Made by a program: the position numbers and the translations under genes
Shown here: positions 13,679-25,804 of the stretch, one piece after another
How positions within the stretch are numbered: the stretch's first letter is position 1
Layout of the letters: each line of letters begins with the position of its first letter
Assembly (NCBI GenBank): GCA_963585895.1
Contig: OY757904.1
Span: 1,748,407 to 1,812,406 of the forward strand
Direction of reading: 5' to 3'
Source: Sepioteuthis lessoniana
Lineage: Eukaryota; Mollusca; Cephalopoda; Myopsida; Loliginidae
DNA: 64,000 nucleotides
The notes under the pieces: model-generated
Database searches by the model: none
The model's input: only the letters and a program-made list of their open reading frames with translations
What the model was told of the DNA's origin: nothing

Positions 13679-14669
13679 GCTACCAAGGCCATGATGTATA
13701 ACATTAATGCGAGTTAACATTGTCTTCGGATAAAATCATTTCGAATCTTTTTCGGATGCTGTAACATATCAAAGAATAACAAGTTTCAAGTGGACAATAA
13801 AATCTAATGTGCAATAGTACCAATTTTTTTCAAATTTTCTTTCGTTTTGCTTTCTTATACAACGATTACTTTTACTAATCCATTTAATTAAACAAGAAAA
13901 ACTATAATAATTCTGAACAAATAACTACAGACAAGAACTGCAACTATTTCGAAGATGGTATGTCTTAGATGACGCTTTAACCAAATTAAAGTTTTCATCG
14001 GTTGTCTTTTGATAGCTTCTATTTGACTCGATTTTATGTTGTGTTGTTGACTTATTCGTACAAGTAATCAAGTTGTCATACCCTTAAATTGAACAGGTCC
14101 TTCAAAATTTAAATATTTTTTCAAATTTTCTGTTCTTATTTCTCTGGTATAATCGGTAAGCGTTTTTCGAGGATGCATTTTTCTGGCGTTAAACTAAATT
14201 GTTAGAGACCCGAAGAAAAAGTAACGTTGGACAAGATTCGAACATACATCATTTCCATCTGATAAGTCGTTATCGGTAAATCAAAACGATCTGCTTAACT
14301 GAGGTTTTAAGAACAAGTAAGGAGATTGGATGGATTGAATTTGCTCTCAACTCTAAAAGATTCCTTTTGCTGAAGCACTTAAATCTCAAAATAGTTGGCT
14401 TGATTTCTAACTGAACGTTTTCCAATAATCTCTAGAATACAGCAAGAGAAAAATGTGATGCAGATTAGGAAAATCTCATTTAATGATTCAGATGAACGTA
14501 AATAACGTAAAGAGGGACAATTCGAATTGAGAATAGCAACTCTAAGTTCTTCTTAGAGTGATAGGAAAAAGGAAAATAAACATGTTTAGGAACTTTAACA
14601 GCCAAAAAGTAAACACTTTTAAAATTAAGAGGTAAGTAAGTGAAAGTACTTCGTCGAGGAATATCTACT

Positions 14670-14770
<101 letters not shown>

Positions 14771-15460
14771 TATTCAAAGCCAAGTCAGCCGATGGTAAAA
14801 ACGATGCTACTTTGGGATTTTCTTTCTTCAATATCCATGTAATTCAAAATCCAACAGAGAGCTCAGTGTAAAATAATGATAAATTAAAATACAGCGCAAA
14901 TAATTCCATATAAAAGAAAAACCTTTAAGAATCACTTGTATTAGTTTGTGATGATATTTATTTCAGCAGATCCATTATTTTTTTAAATGTTACATCTGCA
15001 TTTCTTACAAAGAAATGATGAGAAATTTCTAATGAAAATTTAGAAAAATTCCGCAAAACCCAGACACCCTATCTCCCGAACCTAAATTCCTCCCCACTGT
15101 TTTTCAAAATAAAAACCTGCCCATTTGTTTTTCCTATCTGTAGCAAGATGTATCATTGTTGACTCCATTTTCTTTTTCACCTGATTTTAAGTAATCTATA
15201 TGATGACAAACAAACTTTTAAACCCAAATGAAAGAGATTAATAAGAAATGAAAGAATAAGTAAATTTAGGGAGAGAAAACTGTCTACGATAAACAACTTA
15301 CATGAGTATTAATAATCTCTAAACGAAATTAAATTAAATTATAAAATATTATATTGTATATTAATACTATTTAATAAAAACAAAGAAAATTGTTATACAA
15401 AAATTTTATACTACAATTGCTCACGTTAATAATGTAAAAAATTATAAATTATACCAGTTA

Positions 15461-15463
<3 letters not shown>

Positions 15464-15538
<75 letters not shown>

Positions 15539-15540
15539 TA
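15464..15540. repeat. (TA)n microsatellite
   Basis: Near-pure TA directly bordering the left terminal repeat of the Tc1-like element; this element family inserts at TA. Confidence 0.95.
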
Positions 15541-16888
15541 TACACTCCCGACCAAAAGTATGAGATCATCCTGAACTGTTTTTGAAAGATCATAAAAAGG
15601 CTAATTTTATATATTTGACTTGATAAATCCATCAATACATGCAAACCTTTATATAAATTCCAACATTTTTTTTTTTCAAGAAGCATTATAGATTTATTTG
15701 CAAAAGCTTTGCATAGTTTGTTACGAGCAAATGCCATTTCTGAACTATCGAGCAGAAGTTTACAAATGTTTCCATTCCACTGCTTATTAGAGGTTTAATT
15801 TAATTTAGATTAACGTGTGTCCGAAATTAATTTTCAGAAAAAATTAAAATATTAAGAAGTAAACTGATGAAGTTTGAAAAAAGAGCCCTACCAGAAATTT
15901 AAATATGGGACAATTAAAAAACCGCTAAGAAAAAATAAGTTGAAAAGACTTCAGTGGATACAACAGCACAAGGATTTGACTTTACAAGATTTGGAAAAAG
16001 CTTCTTGGGATTGATGAGTCCAAATTTGAGCTCTTTGGGTATAAACAAAGAGTCTTTCTCAGACAAAAACTCTTCGTACGAGAATCAGTGAAAATTACAG
16101 TGTGTTAACTTAAGTATGGTAATGCTGCTGTAATGGTGTAGGGATATTTTCGAGATGAGATTTGATAGCGACTGTTTAAATGAAAGGCATTATTCGAAAG
16201 AAAAAGTAACAGACAATACTGCAGAAGCAGGAAAATCTTATGGGACAAACTTTTGTTTTGCCACCAAATAAGGATCCAAATATAGCTCAAAACTGTATAC
16301 AATTCATGTAAAATCAAGAGAGGATAAGGGAATTTTGCAAATATTGACTTGGCCACTTAATCTCTTGATCTTTCATCAATTAAACTAAACTGGGATTAAA
16401 CTGATCAAAGGGAACTGCCTAAGAATAAGCAAGAGTTGTTTACACATTGCTTTGAAATCACTTCCATCAACATATTTTTCAAGTTACTAGCAAGAATGCT
16501 AAGAATTTATTTTGATCTAAATTATTGCATAAAAGTTAGTTGGCGACCATAGACAAGGGCGACCAGAAGGCTCCCTTTTCAAAAGCTACTACATCGAGGT
16601 GTAGGATAGGGCGATACTCCTTTCCCTGGATTGCTCTACTTTACCCCGATACGTACCTTATATTGCTGAATGTTAAGCAAGGAGGTATCAAGTCTTTGGT
16701 ATGACGCGACCTGGGATTGAACCCAGGTCTCCCGGACCATTGGACCACTCTACTCACTAGACCAATGAGCCGGTTTATGCAAAAAAAAAAAAATGATTTC
16801 TTCAGACATGAATAAATCTTGATTCATTTTTTTTTTTATTTCAGAGGAAAAATTCAAAGTTTTTCCAAAATTTTGTTCGGTAGTGCAT
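15541..16888 (+). pseudogene. Tc1-like DNA transposon relic
   Basis: Left end acactcccgaccaaaagta (from 15541) and the reverse complement of the right end, gcactaccgaacaaaat (about 16866-16888), are similar terminal inverted repeats, both bordered by TA repeats. Between them are remnants of a Tc1-like transposase: KPL..KNKLKRLQW then QHKDLTLQDLEKASW (about 15925-16005), a DESKFELFGY-like block containing the first catalytic Asp (about 16012-16045), QRVFLRQK, a decayed form of the second Asp block (PPNKDPNIAQN, about 16262-16295), and a decayed third block near 16340-16400. Frames are broken throughout. A SINE-2 lies inside its 3' part. Fossil; not mobile by itself. Confidence 0.75.
16535..16777 (-). 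mobile_element. SINE-2 copy 1 (tRNA-derived)
   Basis: Read on the minus strand it begins with a tRNA-like head: TGGTCTAGTGAGTAGAG resembles a pol III A box, and GGTTCAATCCCAGGTCG about 35 bp later is a near-perfect B box with T-arm pairing (CCTGGG/CCCAGG). The body (caaggaggtatc, ggagtatcgccc, aaaagggagcc) is shared with copies at 49990-50235 and 58896-59113. The tail side ends in tggtcgccaact. It is inserted in the 3' part of the Tc1-like relic, so it is younger than that element. Confidence 0.8.
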
Positions 16889-16889
16889 A

Positions 16890-17740
16890 TATATATATAT
16901 ATCATCATAATGTCGCACTGCTCGCACGGATTTCCCTAGCGCTCTCTCTCTCTCTCTCTCTCTCTCTCGCCATCCGTCTCTCTATCCTCCATCCCTTCCG
17001 GCTGTTCTTCCAGAGGTTACACATCCTGTGTCTGTACGGAACTATTACAGAAAAGCGGGTTGTCCTACATTTGTGCGCGTCCGTGCGATGGGGTCCATAG
17101 GGGAAACGTCGCTTATGAATTCGTCCTCACTCCTCCAACACTGTCCCGCATCTAATTTGGCTGGTCTTAGCGTGGTAGATTGCCGTAAAGCTGCTGGTTT
17201 GTGGAATGTTGCTTCCAGGATTTTTCTAATATAGCCCGTAGTATCCTTGAGCAATGGCTGTCAATCTTTTTTCTCAAAACGCTTAGTCAGCATTCCAGCA
17301 GTATGGATCCGACTACTGCTTGGAAAAATTGCGTTTTATTTTGTCGGATAGGTCTGAATTCCATATGACCGATAGCCTATCGATAGCTGTTCATGTTTTC
17401 GCTTGTTGCGTATTGATGTCATTTTCAGCAGATGAGACGCTTCTTCCGAAGTAGGTGAACTTGTCCATTAGTTTCAGAGAGCCACCATTTAGTGTGGAGA
17501 TATCGCCACTTTGATTAAAGCACATGTACTCCGTTTTGTCTGCGTTCACATGGAGGCCTATGCTGCCTGCTCTAGATTATGCAGCAGGGATTCAGCCTGG
17601 TCAGGTATATTTGCCAGAAGCAGAATATGTCATCAGATGAGTCCGTGTCTGTAATAGTGTTCGTGCGGGGTATCTTCTGCTTCTTTGCATTTTCCAATGT
17701 AAAGGCCATTTATTTTATTCCTTAAATCTATCGACGAAAG
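16890..17740 (-). pseudogene. LINE-C copy 1, 3' part of a non-LTR retrotransposon
   Basis: On the minus strand, from 17640 downward, the sequence holds remnants of an RT C-terminal region: LNVNADKTEYMCF-like (about 17560-17520), KLMDKFTYFGRS-like (about 17480-17440), AWTAIDRL-like blocks, then RQSTTLRPAKLDAGQCWRSEDEFISDV and SPMDPIARTRT near 17180-17060. The same order occurs at 51905-52560 and 54540-54790. The 3' end reads through a TC-rich segment to a short ATC-type end at about 16900. The (TC)n run at 16942-16968 lies within the element where another copy (53985-54020) has only a few TC units. Clade not assigned. Confidence 0.65.
16942..16968. repeat. (TC)n inside LINE-C 3' end
   Basis: A 27-bp TC run ending in cgccatcc, the same flank that follows a short ctctctcgcc in the unexpanded LINE-C copy at about 54010-54020. 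Confidence 0.9.
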
Positions 17741-17742
17741 AT

Positions 17743-17763
17743 TATATATATATATATATATAT
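17743..17763. repeat. (TA)n microsatellite
   Basis: About 20 bp of TA at the internal end of LINE-C copy 1. Confidence 0.9.
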
Positions 17764-17949
17764 AATTTTTTTCCTAATTATAGTCTGGTGTTTTCTTTGA
17801 AAACATATTATGTAATCCTTAGCTTATGTAAAACATCATGTACTTGAATGCATATGAAAAAAGACATTTTTTCTGAATGCTTCATATTCGTATGTGAAGA
17901 ATAAATGTATATTTTAGAAGCTTAAATAAAAACAATAATCTGGAAGATC

Positions 17950-18195
17950 ATATGGTGTAACGTTTATTCTCGTTGGAAGTGGAGACGGTGACCTAAGTTC
18001 AAATCTTGGCTATTTGCATTCACATAGCGCTAATACCCTTGAAAAAGGTAAGAATCCAACTATTCTCCTTCAAGTTACTGATAAATAGTAAGGCAGACTG
18101 GTCTTTTGAACCTTGGTATGGCAACCGATCTTGGAGAAGGAAAACTCTTAAAAATTGACCTTCAGTGATAAGGGGCTACTAAATACATAAATCAA
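17950..18195 (+). mobile_element. SINE-1 copy 1 (tRNA-derived, degenerate)
   Basis: Contains an AAGTTCAAATCTTGG B-box-like segment near 17995-18010 in the expected place of a tRNA-derived head, then the shared body ggcaaccgatcttggagaag at about 18120-18139 and the tail side ggggctactaaatacat. The same order is present at 27855-28160, 51500-51725 and, reversed, 31797-32045. Boundaries approximate. Confidence 0.65.
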
Positions 18196-20355
18196 GAAAT
18201 AAAAAACTGGAATTTAATCTATAATTTAATATAAACGTTTATATGTCAGATTCATTTCTTTCTACAACATAAATGTATGTAGATTTATTTACAAAAATGC
18301 AACTCGTTAACGTATCGGTTTATTTTGACCAAAAAAGCATTTGATAAACCTGTTATTAGTGCTGTCACCTCACTCTACACTGTCCTAACAAGTTATTCAA
18401 AAATATTATTTCTTTCATCATTCTTCAGAGTTAGAATAATAATAGCATTTGGAAAGTTTAATATCGAGAAAATTCTCAATACATAAAAAGTAACCTACCG
18501 AAAAATGTTTGGTCAATGAACCTTTTTTTGCAATTAATATATGTTACATATAGAGGATGAATCAACTAAAACGTCGTGTTAATAGCATCACGAATTTGAA
18601 GAAAAAGTTAAATTGTTTGAACACATTTAGTGATAATAATGACTCTTTTCAAAGTTATCTACCAACATTTTTCATGTTAGTGTGTGGGGGGGATATCAGT
18701 AATTCAACTTACATTTGTTAAAAAATTGACGCTTTTTGATCTTGGAAATATTTAGATTGATGTACCTCCGAGTCGAGAAAACAAACAAAAATAATCAGCT
18801 CTACCCCTTCATTTCCATCACCTCCAGGTCCACTATAATTCATAGAGGTAGTATCTATTAAGACTCCATCTCTCGGTCAAATAAACCTATTTGAAAAGTA
18901 TGATTATTTCCTAGGAATACTTTCTGCATTATTTGTATTTAACAGGAATACTTGCTACCATATGAGTGTATTCAAATAAATGATCATTATAATTATGTTC
19001 AAATTTTTATAAATGGGTCAAATTTTGGCATTAAATAACCATTAGAGTTTAATATGCAGTTAAATAAACCAAACTAAACAAAAACAGAAGTAGATTCGTA
19101 TTTACATCAGTTTTACATAATAATAATAAAATAATTTCACGAGTTTTCATTTAATTCTACAATTATCACAATAAAGCTAACTTCGCAAAATTTCTTGTTT
19201 AAGAAAAATCAAAAAGAATTTTTAAAAATGCAAGAGGTTGGTATCTTGTATTTTAAAATCAATTTTCTTGGTAGTGTAATACAAAAATGTTACTAAGAAT
19301 AAAAATTCTCTGTAAGTTGACAGATTTTATCGAAATTGCTTCAATTTTAAAGAAATGTTAAAATGGTCATTTTGTACCAAGATCCCACTCAATAATATTA
19401 AGGGCACCATGTGACGGCGTGTTCTTTTAAATGAACGAATTATTTCAAGTAAGAATTTATGTAAAATGAATTATATCCCAATGAGCCACAAAATAATCGA
19501 GTTATTCTAAATCCTTTTGTCTTAACTCGTCCATTCAACTTCTTTATTTATTTATTTGTTTTAATCTATTTTCTCGTTAAACAAGAAATAAGACCCTCTT
19601 TCATACTTTGGCAGTATTAGTATTAAATGTGTTTACATTGCTCTTCTTGTAAATATCTGGTGTATTACTTAAATCTCACTTGTTCATTTTATCAAATCTG
19701 GTATAAGCCAAACATAGAAAATAATTCAGTAAGAAAGATTATATTATGTAAATCGTGTAAATAGCATACCTATCTTGAAAATGATCAATTAACATTCTGT
19801 CTTTTACCAACGCTTATGCACCAAATTTTAATACTAATAGGAAATATATAACCATTTCTACCAGGAGATAAGCTGTTTTATTTCTCTTTTCTTTTTCTCT
19901 TGTTCTATTTTAATTTTCCATTAACCTTTTCTATTCTATTTTGACCAAGTCCACTTAAGTGTTTTATAATTCTGTTCTACGCTGCTTTCTATTTCAGAGG
20001 TTAACAACAATCTTGACATAGATTATTCAAGATGAAAGAAGATTCAATGCTAATAACTTCGTCGATATTTTCAATCAGAATTGTGAATAATTTGATTTCT
20101 CGAAATAGTTCCAATGTCAACGGTCAAATTAAATAATCAACAAAAGCCTTTTAATGGTTGCTTCCATGAGAAGATGTTTCTGGGATCAGGAGAATTGAAT
20201 TACAGTATAATCGTTTAATAGTCAAATTCTGAACAAAATTATGAGAAATGTTTATGTAGAATTCTGTGCTATTGTGTTAAGTCTATAAAGTGTCAATTTG
20301 GGTCTGATTTAAGGGCTGTCTTATAACTGTTAAGTTAATAACAACAATTTGAAAA
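18196..20355. other. AT-rich stretch, nothing recognised
   Basis: No ORF, repeat or element of known type was recognised; the sequence is AT-rich and lacks tandem structure. Confidence 0.5.
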
Positions 20356-20357
20356 TA

Positions 20358-20359
20358 TG

Positions 20360-20398
<39 letters not shown>
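20358..20398. repeat. (TTA)n tail of LINE-A copy 4
   Basis: About 40 bp of TTA directly next to the 3' end of the minus-strand LINE-A copy, so it is that copy's (TAA)n tail or target. Confidence 0.85.
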
Positions 20399-20399
20399 T

Positions 20400-21305
20400 G
20401 ACAGTTCTTTACACCAGCGTTAGCTGATGGATTTCCAGAGAAGTTTGAGTTACAGCAAGTCTCCTCAAGTCTCCTGGATTCTTTTCAGTATTCTGGCAGA
20501 TCTTGATAATACTGTAGTCTAGATGGTCTCCACTTGTCCTCTTATTTCCATGTCTTCTGATCCTTTTACCAATCCTTTGGGAATTGTTCCGAGTGCGCCA
20601 ATTACAATTGATATCACAGTCACCTTCATGTTCCATAGCTTTTTTGAGTTCTCTTGCAAAATCTTGGTTCTTACCTCTCTTTTCGCTTTCTTTTAATTTT
20701 ACTCAGTGGTTTGCCGAGATAGCAGAGTCTACGACTCGGCAGGTTCTCTTTTTTCCTTTCTTTATTTTATTTATTTATTTTTTTTTTTTTTTTTTGTTTT
20801 GTTTTTGTTTTTTTTTTGATTATTACTAGGTCTGGTCGTCTGGCTTAGATTAGGTGTTCAGTTCGTATCTCAAAATCAGAATTTTGTGTGTCTCATTCTC
20901 CAGTATAGATCCTGGTTTGTTCAGATAACACTTATTCGTATGGTGAAATTTCATTTTCTTGCACAATTCCCAGTGGATCACCTTCCCTACCCAGTTGTGT
21001 TTAGTCATATTCTTTTTGCGCGATTTTGCTACATTCGCTTATTATGTGATTGAACGTTTCGTCTCTATCACCTGCATTTGTTGCGTCTTATTTATTTTTG
21101 CTTAAACATAGTTAGTTCTTATGGTGTTATTTGTGCTGCTGTCAGAAGAGATTCAATTTCTCTTTTAAGGTTTCCCTTTCTTAGCCAACGCAAGTTTTCT
21201 CGTGTGAGATTTTGCTTGTTTGTCGCGTGAAACATCTTTACAGTTTTTCTTCCTATTTTTCTTTTCTAGTTATTGTTGTTCTGTTGATCTTTGCGTTGTT
21301 TGAGA
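20400..21305 (-). pseudogene. LINE-A copy 4, minus strand, 3' part
   Basis: From right to left: HATNKQNLTRENLRWLRKGNL (about 21235-21170; the counterpart of the IAHEKTWTWLR block that became the 32-bp satellite), LKREIESLL, a decayed zinc-binding region, then the C-terminal ARILRR-type region and the end at about 20409 (sequence ending in PLTLV-like residues). A poly-T/TTTTTG tract at 20770-20818 interrupts the endonuclease part. The single, unexpanded copy of the tryptophan block here is the natural control for the expanded copy 1. Many frameshifts. Confidence 0.7.
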
Positions 21306-21306
21306 A

Positions 21307-21333
21307 AGGAATAATAATAATAATAATAATGAC
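21307..21333. repeat. (ATA)n between opposed LINE-A copies
   Basis: Short ATA run where the minus-strand copy 4 meets the plus-strand copy 5. Confidence 0.8.
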
Positions 21334-21344
21334 AATAAAATTGT

Positions 21345-21575
21345 GAAACATGTGGGGGGATAGTGATAAAAATTGTCATTGTTGCGCTTTGAAATGTCCC
21401 CAAAGGCTTGGAAAAAGGATTGGAACAACTGAAAGAATCGACACCATCCAGACCACAACATTTTTAAGATAGGTTAAAATACCGAAAAGAGTCATGGAGA
21501 CCAGAAAGGAGTTGCTGTCACTCAGACTCCAATGAAAGTCCACTAGGTAAACCTAATGTAAGAAACCCGTAAGGA
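21345..21575 (+). pseudogene. LINE-A copy 5, C-terminal fragment
   Basis: Only the last blocks remain: CPQRLGKRIGTTERIDTIQTT-like sequence over several frames (about 21395-21465), FLR.VKIPKRVMET and the element's 3' end at about 21565. The next copy begins immediately, without tail. Confidence 0.6.
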
Positions 21576-22296
21576 ACTCCTAATAGCAGCACAAGACAGC
21601 GCCATAAGAACCAATCATATCAAAGCGAGAATAGATAAGATAAGATAAGACTCAACAAAATAGCAAATGCAGGCTATGTGGTGACAGAGATGAAACCATC
21701 ATTCATATAATAAGCGAATGCAGCAAATTAGCACAGAGGGAGTATAAGGCGAGACACGACTGGGTCGGCAAGGTGATTCATTGGGAAATGTGTAAGAAAC
21801 TTAAATTCGACCATACTAACAAATGGTATATGCACAACCCAGCACCTGTCCTAGAAAATGCCACGCCTATGGGACTTTAACATACAAACGGATCACATAA
21901 TCCCGTCCAGAAGACCGGATTTAATAATAATCAACCAAAAAAAAAAAGAAAACTTGCAAAATAGTCGACTTTGCTGTCCCGGCTGACCACAGAATAAAAC
22001 TGAAAGAATGTGAAAAGAGGGATAAGTACCTCGATCTTGCTTGGGAATTGAAAAGACTGTGGAACATGCAGGTGACAATTATACCAATTGTAACTGGTGC
22101 GTTTGGAACAGTAACTAAAGGATTGCTAAAGGGACTGGAGGACTTGGAAGTTGGCGGACGAGTGGAGACCATCCAAACGACAGCATTGTTGAGAACGGCC
22201 AGAATACTAAGAAGAGTCCTGGAGACTTGAGGAGACTTGCTGTCACACTCCAGTGAAAAACCATCGGCTAACGCTGATGTAAAAAGCTCTATTGAG

Positions 22297-22300
<4 letters not shown>
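21576..22300 (+). pseudogene. LINE-A copy 6: best-preserved zinc finger and REL endonuclease
   Basis: Cleanest view of the LINE-A C-terminus. It reads LLIAAQDSAIRTNHIKARID, then CRLCGDRDETIIHIISEC (about 21667-21721), a CX2CX8HX4C zinc motif as in R2-type elements. Next come HDWVGKVIHWEMCKKLKF, FDHTNKWYMHNPAPVLEN, WDFN-like, IQTDHIIPSRRPDLIII (about 21873-21925), VDFAVPADHRIKLKE (about 21965-22000) and, from 22048, MKRLWNMQVTIIPIVTGAFG through ARILRRVLET to 22230. The RPD followed by Asp in VDF fits the REL signature R/K-PD-X12-14-D/E. At least three frameshifts, including near the A-run at 21939-21950, inactivate it. A 3' (ATA)n tail follows. Confidence 0.8.
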
Positions 22301-22349
<49 letters not shown>

Positions 22350-22350
22350 C
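22301..22350. repeat. (ATA)n tail of LINE-A copy 6
   Basis: About 50 bp of pure ATA immediately after the 3' end of copy 6 and before the next LINE-A copy. Confidence 0.9.
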
Positions 22351-22359
22351 TGATGCATG

Positions 22360-24183
22360 TATGAGGATATACCAACAACCGGATGCAAATAAAAGCAAAA
22401 CTATTTCGGAGTAAAATATGAGAATGAAAAGAACATTACAGAAATACCAAATAGATAAATTACATTGCTAAAGAATAACCAGGACTCAAAGAAGATCCTG
22501 AGGCGATAATACACCTGGAATCGCTCAGAGAAACATTGAAAAAAGTACCGAGTTAGAAATCTGCTGGCTATAATGGCATGCATCAATTCTGGCTATAAAA
22601 ATTCACCTCAATCCACGACAGCCTGATTGATGCTTAGAATAAACAAATGTACCCAAATGGATGACAAAATGGAATACTACCCTGATCCAAAAATACCTCC
22701 AAGAAGAAACGATTCCGACAACAACAGGCCGATAACGTGTCTACCAGTGATGTGGAAAATCTTTAAAATACTGATAAGGGAATAGATCTATAACTCACTA
22801 GTAATCGGTGGACTGTTTCTCGAAGAACTGAAAGTATGCCACAGAAGAAAAGGGGAACAAGTGATCAACAGTACATTAATCAGTACATCCACAAGAAGAC
22901 GAAAGCGAGGCAGAAAAATGTAGCCATGGCGTTGATTGACTACAAAAAGACTTATGATATGGTCCTACAAAGCTGGATGAAAGATTGTCTATCCGACAAA
23001 ATCATAAACACGGAAGCTATGAAAAACTGGAAAGTGGAATTGACTACAGGACGAAAACTTTTAGTTGAGGTTAAAATTCAGTGCGGTATATTCCAGGGAG
23101 ATGCATTTCCACCATTACTTTTTTTTAATAGAAATGATGCCTCTCAATTACTTTATTTAGAAACTGCACTGGGGGCAAGAAATTTGCTAAATGGCAAGAA
23201 AACATTAATCACATTATATGCATGGGTGACATAAAGCTGTTTGAAAACGCTAAGCAATAAGAATATTCAGTCAGGATATAGGAATGGAATTTAGCATGGA
23301 AAAATGTAACATGCTGATAATGAGAAGTGGGAAAACGAATAATGGATGAAGTAGAACTGCTAAGGGAGAATAAGAACGTTCGGAGAAAAGAAAAATTACA
23401 AGTACTTTGGAATATTGGAAGTGAATACCGTCAAACAAGTGAAGATGGAAAATAAAATAAATAAGAGTATCTTAGATGAACGAGAAAACTTCACGAAACC
23501 AAGCTCATTAAAGAGATAAACACCTGGGCTGCCCACCCCCACCTTGTAAGAGACTAGGAAGCGTTCTTAAAATTGGCCAGGGGACAAGAAAGCTGATCCC
23601 GATGTGCAAGGCTTTACATCCAAAAGATGACACAGACATATATGTCAAGAAAAAAAGAAGGAAGAGGAGTCGCCAACATTGAAAATAGCATCAATGAATC
23701 AATATGACGACTCAAAGATTACATTAAAAAGAGTAAAGAAAGACTAATTACAACGACCAGAAACAGCGGTAACAACAAAATGGAAGAAAAATAATTGTTG
23801 CGATATTTCAAGCAACAAACTGACGAAATCTCACATTAGATGACATGAACATGTCTAAGAAATTGAAAGCTTTAAAGAGAAACTGAATCTCATCAAATAG
23901 CTGAACAAAGCAACTTCATGAGGACCAATAATATTGAAGCTAAAATTGATAAAATGCAACAGAATAACAAGCGTAGGATACGTTGTGACAAAGACGAAAC
24001 GATTAATCATATAATCAATGAATATAGGACATTTACAGAGAAGGAGTAAAAGACAAAGCTTGACTTGGTGGGAAAAGACGCACCACTGGGATTTGTGCAA
24101 AAAATTGAAAATTGAACATTCTACCAAATGGTATTCACTCATTCCAGGATCCACTCAAGAGAATGAGACACAAAATTCTCGGT
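22360..24183 (+). pseudogene. LINE-A copy 7, RT region up to the 55-bp array
   Basis: The longest LINE-A copy. From 22836 it reads an RT core: INQYIHKKTKARQKNVAMAL, IDYKKTYDMVLQSWMKDCL, WKVELTTGRKLLVEVKIQCG and IFQGDAFPPLLF, matching the IDYKKAxDSVPxSW and GIFQGDSLSPLLF palm blocks of RT. Further on are GMEFSMEKCN (23280-23310), YKYFGILEVN (23398-23430), RKKEGRGVANIEN (about 23648-23690) and the start of the zinc region. The YADD/MDD catalytic block is decayed (LYAWVT at 23214-23231). It runs without a break into the 55-bp array at 24184. Confidence 0.75.
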
Positions 24184-25438
24184 GATTTTCAGATACAAAT
24201 AGATCACCTAATCCTAAACAGAAAACCTGACCTTGTGCCAATTTGAGATACAAATAGATTACCTAATCCCAAACAGAAAACCTAACCTTGTGCCAATTTG
24301 AGATACAAATAGATCACCTAATCCCAAACAGAAAACCATACCTTGTGCCAATTTGAGATACAAATAGATCACCTAATCCCAAACAGAAAACCTGACCTTG
24401 TGCCAATTTGAGATACAAATAGATCACCTAATCCCAAACAGAAAGCCTGATCTTGTGCCAATTTGAGATACAAATAGATTACCTAATCCCAAACAGAAAA
24501 CCTGATCTTGTGCCAATTTGAGATACAAATAGATTACCTCATCCCAAACAGAAAACCTGACCTTGTGCCAATTTGAGACACAAATAGATCACATAATCCC
24601 AAACAGAAAACCTGACCTTGTGCCAATTTGAGATACAAATAGATTACCTCATCCCAAACAGAAAACCTGACCTTGTGCCAATTTGAGATACAAATAGATC
24701 ACCTAATCCCAAACAGAAAACCTGACCTTGTGCCAATTTGAGATACAAATAGATCACCTAATCCCAAACAGAAAACCTAACCTTGTGCCAGTTTGAGATA
24801 CAAATAGATCACCTAATCCCAAACAGAAAACCAGACCTTGTGCCAATTTGAGATATAAATAGATCACCTAATCCCAAACAGAAAAGCTGACGTTGTGCCA
24901 ATTTGAGATACAAATAGATCACCTAATCCCAAACAGAAAACCAGACCTTGTGCCAATTTGAGATACAAATAGATCACCTAATCCCAAACAGAAAGCCTGA
25001 CCTTGTGCCAATTTGAGATACAAATAGATCACCTAATCCCAAACAGAAAACCATACCTTGTGCCAATTTGAGATACAAATAGATCACCTAATCCCAAACA
25101 GAAAACCTGACCTTGTGCCAATTTGAGATACAAATAGATCACCTAATCCCAAACAGAAAGCCTGATCTTGTGCCAATTTGAGATACAAATAGATTACCTA
25201 ATCCCAAACAGAAAACCTGATCTTGTGCCAATTTGAGATACAAATAGATTACCTAATCCCAAACAGAAAACCTGACCTTGTGCCAATTTGAGACACAAAT
25301 AGATCACATAATCCCAAACAGAAAACCTGACCTTGTGCCAATTTGAGATACAAATAGATCACCTAATCCCAAACAGAAAACCATACCTTGTGCCAATTTG
25401 AGATACAAATAGATCACCTAATCACAGACAGAAAACCT
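24184..25438 (+). repeat. 55-bp tandem array, 23 copies, inside LINE-A
   Basis: The unit contains agatacaaatagatcaccta, atcccaaacagaaaacctga and ccttgtgccaatttg. The landmark agatcaccta is at 24201 in the first and 25411 in the last unit; 1210 is exactly 22 x 55, so there is no net indel. In the LINE frame the unit reads FEIQIDHLIPNRKPDLVP, the LINE-A block containing the RPD part of the endonuclease active site. Variant order repeats: the ccatacc variant occurs at 24336, 25051 (13 units later) and 25381 (6 units later), and the units following the first two match, indicating block duplication. The unit is not a multiple of 3, so the frame is lost. Confidence 0.96.
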
Positions 25439-25800
25439 GACCCAGTGTGAATTAAGTGGATTTTGCCGTTCTGGAAGTTTACTTAATGAAAATTAAAAGA
25501 AAGCCAAAAAATTAACAAGTTCTTGGACCTTTTAAAAGAACTACAAAAGCTATGGGACATGAGGGTGACGGTGATACCAAATATAATTGGTGCACGGGGA
25601 AATGTGTCCCCAAAAGTTTAGAAAGGAGGCTGGAAGAGTTGAAAATAGAAGGTCGAATCCAGACCAAAACTACCACAGCATTGTTATGACAGGCCAGAAT
25701 ACTGAGAAGAGTCCTGAAAACCTGAGAAGAATTGCTGTCACTCCAGTGAAAAATTATCAGCCTAACGCCGATGAGAAAAACTCACAATAATAGTAATAAT
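25439..25800 (+). pseudogene. LINE-A copy 7, remainder after the 55-bp array
   Basis: Resumes with VDFAVLEVYLMKIKRK (about 25456-25505), LGPFKRTTKAM..MRVTVIPNIIGARGNV over frames (about 25525-25605), RLEELKIEGRIQTK (about 25622-25670), and ARILRRVLKT (about 25690-25720). It ends near 25785 and then has a short aataatagtaataat tail. With 22360-24183 it frames the 55-bp array within one element. Confidence 0.75.
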
Positions 25801-25804
25801 CAAA

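Noticed and set aside
14195..14330. A tRNA-derived SINE suggested by a gattcgaacatac segment
   Set aside because: A B-box-like word only; no A box at the right spacing and no similarity to SINE-1 or SINE-2.
22836..23234. A 132-residue frame as a host gene
   Set aside because: It is the RT palm region of LINE-A copy 7 (IDYKKTYD, IFQGDAFPPLL) with a frameshift afterwards.
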